Source of the DNA: an uncultured Erysipelotrichaceae bacterium
GTDB taxonomy: Bacteria; Bacillota_I; Bacilli_A; Erysipelotrichales; Erysipelotrichaceae
Length of the DNA: 64,000 nt
Direction: 5' to 3'
Assembly: GCA_902761625.1 (NCBI GenBank)
Contig: CACWLH010000003.1
Location: 1-64,000, forward strand
Shown piece by piece: positions 61,357-64,000 of this stretch (its first letter is position 1; each line of letters starts with the position of its first letter). The translations under genes and the position numbers were made by a program. The notes below the pieces were generated by a model that worked only from the letters and a program-made list of their open reading frames with translations, did not search any database and was not told the DNA's origin.

Positions 61357-62343
61357 TTAAAGCATGTGCGCGCGCATCTCTTCCGGGCTCATCTCACTCA
61401 GAAGAACCGGCGGAATATCGAAGACGGTCTTGCAGCCGAAGTCGCCCTTCGCGCTTAAGCGGGCAATCGCTCTGGCATAGGCGATGATCACGCTGGAGGT
61501 GAATTCGGGATTGGAATCCAACTTCAATGAGAATTCGATGACATGCTTGTGCTCATGGTTCATGCCGGTGACGCCGGAGCGGAACACGAAGCCGCCATGG
61601 GCCAGTTCGGAATGATCTCTCTTCAGCTCTTCCATGGAGATGAAGTGCACAGTTGTATCATAATCGCTGAAGTAGTTAGGCATCTCGACGATTTCCTTTT
61701 CGACCTTTGCCGCATCCGCGCCTTCCTTGAGAACAACGAAACATTCACGTGTGTGCTTCTGTCTTGTGCTCAGCTCGGGGTTTTCGCCATTGCGGACAGC
61801 TTCCAGGGCTGCGTCAACCGGAATGGTGTACTGCTTGGCATCAGCGACACCCTCGATTCTTCTGATCGCATCGGAATGGCCCTGGGACACACCCTTGCCC
61901 CAGAATGTGTAGTCTTTTCCATTGGGAAGAATCGCACTGGAATATGCTCTGATCAAAGAGAACATGCCCGGATCCCATCCGACGGAAATCATTGCGGTGT
62001 GTCCGCTTTCCTTTGCGGACGCATCAACAGCATCGAAATGCTGAGGAATGTTTGCGTGGGTATCGAAAGAGTCGATCACATTGAAATACTTCGCGTATTC
62101 CGGTGTCTGCACAGGCAGATCAGTCGCGCTTCCGCCGCACAGAACCAGCACATCGATTCTGTCTTTCCAATCCAGAATGTCACTGACGCTGACAACCGGA
62201 ACATTTTCTGTTTTCAGGGTGATGGAGGAAGGATCGCGTCTTGTGAAGACTGCACACAGTTCCATGTCTTCTGTTTCTCTGACCGCGCATTCGATGCCGC
62301 GGCCGAGGTTGCCGTAACCAAGGATTCCGATTCTGACTGTCAT
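61357..62343 (-). CDS. ddh: meso-Diaminopimelate dehydrogenase
   Basis: The 328-aa NADPH enzyme converts tetrahydrodipicolinate to meso-DAP in one step, bypassing the succinylase or acetylase branches. The nucleotide-binding start is VRIGILGYGNLGRGIECAV. Substrate-site segments include SVGWDPGMFSLIR, FWGKGVSQGHSDAIRRI and GMNHEHKHVIEF. It is downstream of dapA-dapB, 16 bases after dapB, in a compact lysine/peptidoglycan operon. Its presence makes dapD, dapE and dapH-type genes unnecessary, although they could exist elsewhere. Confidence 0.95.
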   Translation of the reverse strand: MTVRIGILGYGNLGRGIECAVRETEDMELCAVFTRRDPSSITLKTENVPVVSVSDILDWKDRIDVLVLCGGSATDLPVQTPEYAKYFNVIDSFDTHANIPQHFDAVDASAKESGHTAMISVGWDPGMFSLIRAYSSAILPNGKDYTFWGKGVSQGHSDAIRRIEGVADAKQYTIPVDAALEAVRNGENPELSTRQKHTRECFVVLKEGADAAKVEKEIVEMPNYFSDYDTTVHFISMEELKRDHSELAHGGFVFRSGVTGMNHEHKHVIEFSLKLDSNPEFTSSVIIAYARAIARLSAKGDFGCKTVFDIPPVLLSEMSPEEMRAHML

Positions 62344-62359
62344 TTTCTTTTCCTCTTTT

Positions 62360-63073
62360 CTAATCGCCGTTCAGAAGGTTCTGCATATTGTACAGACCGG
62401 CTTCTTTGCCTTCGAGATATTCAGCAGCGCGGATGGCGCCGTTGACAAAGATCTGCCGGTTATCCGCATGATGGGTAATGGTGATGCTTTCATTGTTGCC
62501 GAAGAAGTGAACGGTATGCTCGCCCGCTTCGGTTCCGCCTCGAAGCGCATGCACGCCGATTTCCTTTTTCCTTGCGCCGCACATGCCGTTGCGTCCGTAT
62601 ACCTCCTCAAACTCATTGTCCGGATTGAGGATTTCCAGGATGGCTTTGGCTGTGCCGCTTGGCGCATCGGCCTTCTGGTTGTGGTGGGTTTCCACCAGTT
62701 CCATATCAAAGGTGTCTTTCAGCATCGGCACCGCTTTTCTCAGGATTTCCTGCAATACTGCAACACCGTATGAGAAGTTCGCGCTGTAGAAAACCGGATG
62801 GTTTTCAGCCAGTGCAAAGAGTTCGTTTTTCTGTTCCTGTGAAAGACCTGTTGTGCCGTATACAAGCGCACAATTGTTTTCATTCACGTAATCGATGATC
62901 CATCCCAGGTTGTCCCGATGGGAGAAATCAATGATCATATCCGCTTTGTCTGCCGCTTTGAGTTCATCAAGATTGAACGAATCAAACAGACCGATGACGG
63001 TATGGCCTTTTTCTTCCGCTGTCTTTGCGATCAGCTGGCCCATTCTTCCCTTGCCGCCGACGATGATTTTCAT
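62360..63073 (-). CDS. dapB: 4-Hydroxy-tetrahydrodipicolinate reductase
   Basis: The 237-aa NAD(P)H reductase has the Rossmann start KIIVGGKGRMGQLIAKTAEEK, the VIDFS-like IIDFSHRDN segment, and the catalytic motif ELVETHHNQKADAPSGTA with the conserved His-His and Lys. The C-terminal part carries GRNGMCGARKKEIGVHALRG. The start overlaps the dapA stop (ATGA). The N-terminal region is shorter than the roughly 270-aa E. coli protein, as in many Firmicutes. Confidence 0.95.
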   Translation of the reverse strand: MKIIVGGKGRMGQLIAKTAEEKGHTVIGLFDSFNLDELKAADKADMIIDFSHRDNLGWIIDYVNENNCALVYGTTGLSQEQKNELFALAENHPVFYSANFSYGVAVLQEILRKAVPMLKDTFDMELVETHHNQKADAPSGTAKAILEILNPDNEFEEVYGRNGMCGARKKEIGVHALRGGTEAGEHTVHFFGNNESITITHHADNRQIFVNGAIRAAEYLEGKEAGLYNMQNLLNGD

Positions 63074-63945
63074 AAGATACCGGCCTTTCTCATTTCATCA
63101 AGCAGATGTTCGTGATTCTTTTCCGCCATCTCATATAACGGAAGTCTGTATCCGCCGACCTCTTTGCCCATCGCATTGAGAGCCGCCTTGACAGGGATCG
63201 GATTGACTTCGCAGAAAAGTGCATGGATGTAATCCAGATATTTCTGCTGGATGGCAAGCGCGCCGGCCTGATCGCCTTCAAACCATTTTGCGACCATGTC
63301 ATGGCACTCTTTCGGATTGGTGTTGGCAAATACGCTGATCACACCGCTTGCGCCGATGGAAAGCAGCGGGATGACCATGTCATCGTTGCCGCTGAACATG
63401 ACGAAGTCATCGCTCAGATAACGGGAAATGCTCATCGCATAGGAGATGTTGCCGCTGGCCTCCTTGATGCCGATGATGTTGGGATGCTTTGACAGTCTTT
63501 CAACCGCGCTGACACTCAGGGAACATCCGGTTCTGCCCGGAACGTTATAGAGAATCAGCGGTGCACTGACCGCATCCGCAACCGTTGTGAAGTGGCGGAT
63601 CATGCCTTCCTCATTCGCCTTGTTGTAATAAGGAGTGATGACAAGCAGCGCATCCACGCCCATATCCGCATATTTCTTACTCTTGTAGAGCATGGTGTTG
63701 GTATCGTTGGAACCGGAGCCGGCAATGACCGGAACACGGTGATTGACTGTTTTCAGTGTGAACTCCACAACCGCGTCATCCTCTTCATGTGTCATGGTTG
63801 TGCTTTCACCGGTTGTACCGAGCACCAGAATGCCGTCGGTGGAATTTGCGACATGCCATTCGAGCAGTTCGCCGAGTTTTTCGAAGTTTACGCTGCCATC
63901 CTCATGAAACGGTGTGATCAGCGCTACAATGGAACCCTTAATCAT
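63070..63945 (-). CDS. dapA: 4-Hydroxy-tetrahydrodipicolinate synthase
   Basis: The 291-aa class I aldolase condenses pyruvate with aspartate semialdehyde. It starts MIKGSIVALITPFHEDGSVN with SD AGGAGG. The GTTGES motif, catalytic Tyr in LILYNVPGRTGC and Schiff-base Lys in IIGIKEASGN are all present. It is the first complete gene of the dapA-dapB-ddh run and starts 12 bases after the stop of the preceding gene at the window edge. Confidence 0.96.
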   Translation of the reverse strand: MIKGSIVALITPFHEDGSVNFEKLGELLEWHVANSTDGILVLGTTGESTTMTHEEDDAVVEFTLKTVNHRVPVIAGSGSNDTNTMLYKSKKYADMGVDALLVITPYYNKANEEGMIRHFTTVADAVSAPLILYNVPGRTGCSLSVSAVERLSKHPNIIGIKEASGNISYAMSISRYLSDDFVMFSGNDDMVIPLLSIGASGVISVFANTNPKECHDMVAKWFEGDQAGALAIQQKYLDYIHALFCEVNPIPVKAALNAMGKEVGGYRLPLYEMAEKNHEHLLDEMRKAGIL

Positions 63946-63957
63946 GTTTTTATCCTC

Positions 63958-64000
63958 CTATTTTTCGAGCGAAATCAGATGCTCGTATGATTCTCTTTCA
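63958..64000 (-). CDS. C-terminal end of an upstream gene, probably diaminopimelate decarboxylase
   Basis: Only the last 14 codons are in the window: an in-frame reading ...ERESYEHLISLEK ending with TAG at 63960-63958. It is directly followed by the dapA SD. The pattern RxxETYEDLIxLD-like resembles the usual C-terminus of LysA, and LysA would complete the dapA-dapB-ddh lysine route. That identification is weak and rests on context and a short match. Confidence 0.5.
   Translation of the reverse strand, partial: ERESYEHLISLEK

Overview
The window is a stretch of chromosome from a low-to-mid GC Bacillota, probably an anaerobic gut member and possibly of the Erysipelotrichia. Supporting signs are strong AGGAGG-type ribosome binding sites, many rho-independent terminators, a T-box leader, PTS and RpiR genes, ferredoxin-domain aldo/keto reductases, flavodoxins, and a meso-diaminopimelate dehydrogenase lysine branch. 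The class-level guess is inference only. About 57 protein-coding loci and one tRNA are supported.

Region 1 (1-9.34 kb), nitrogen: five glutamine amidotransferase genes run leftward in tandem: asnB, glmS, pyrG, purF and carA. They are headed by an asparagine-specific T-box and are divergent from an ammonium transporter fused to a P-II protein. The run draws on five pathways (Asn, glucosamine-6-P, CTP, purines, carbamoyl-P). carA runs off the left edge and carries a one-base shift at codon 8. From glmS leftward the DNA looks more GC-rich than the rest.

Region 2 (9.5-12.8 kb), a small decayed integrative element next to the 3' end of tRNA-Ala(GGC): a 258-aa protein of unknown function behind a palindrome-covered promoter, a 55-aa ORF, an excisionase and a frameshifted tyrosine integrase.

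Region 3 (12.9-30.2 kb): a hexuronate module (uxuA, an SDR fructuronate reductase, eda, kdgK, plus a divergent AraC regulator), then AEC and NSS transporters, a methyltransferase, a CMD/cupin pair, a 2-hydroxyacid dehydrogenase, a GH1 6-phospho-beta-glucosidase overlapping inorganic pyrophosphatase, a flavodoxin/lipoprotein/aldo-keto reductase group, beta-carbonic anhydrase and TatD.

Region 4 (30.2-51.9 kb), rhamnose: an intracellular GH78 alpha-L-rhamnosidase sits with a catalytically degenerate HAD protein and a four-gene RbsABC-like importer. A second locus encodes rhamnulokinase, rhamnulose-1-P aldolase and an L-fucose/L-arabinose-type isomerase that presumably stands in for RhaA. Between them lie an MFS transporter, two LysR regulators, and a flavodoxin / Fe-alcohol dehydrogenase / aldo-keto reductase operon.

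Region 5 (51.9-61.1 kb): a MATE exporter, a compact BceAB-like ABC pair, then a locus of PTS EIIC, sulfatase and GH1 divergent from an RpiR regulator with two identical operator-promoters. This GH1 has Gln in place of the acid/base Glu, as in plant myrosinases, and lies next to a cytoplasmic-type sulfatase. It is the best candidate here for an undescribed system, possibly handling sulfated (thio)glucosides such as glucosinolates.

Region 6 (61.3-64 kb): lysine/DAP genes dapA, dapB and ddh, with the end of a probable lysA at the right edge.
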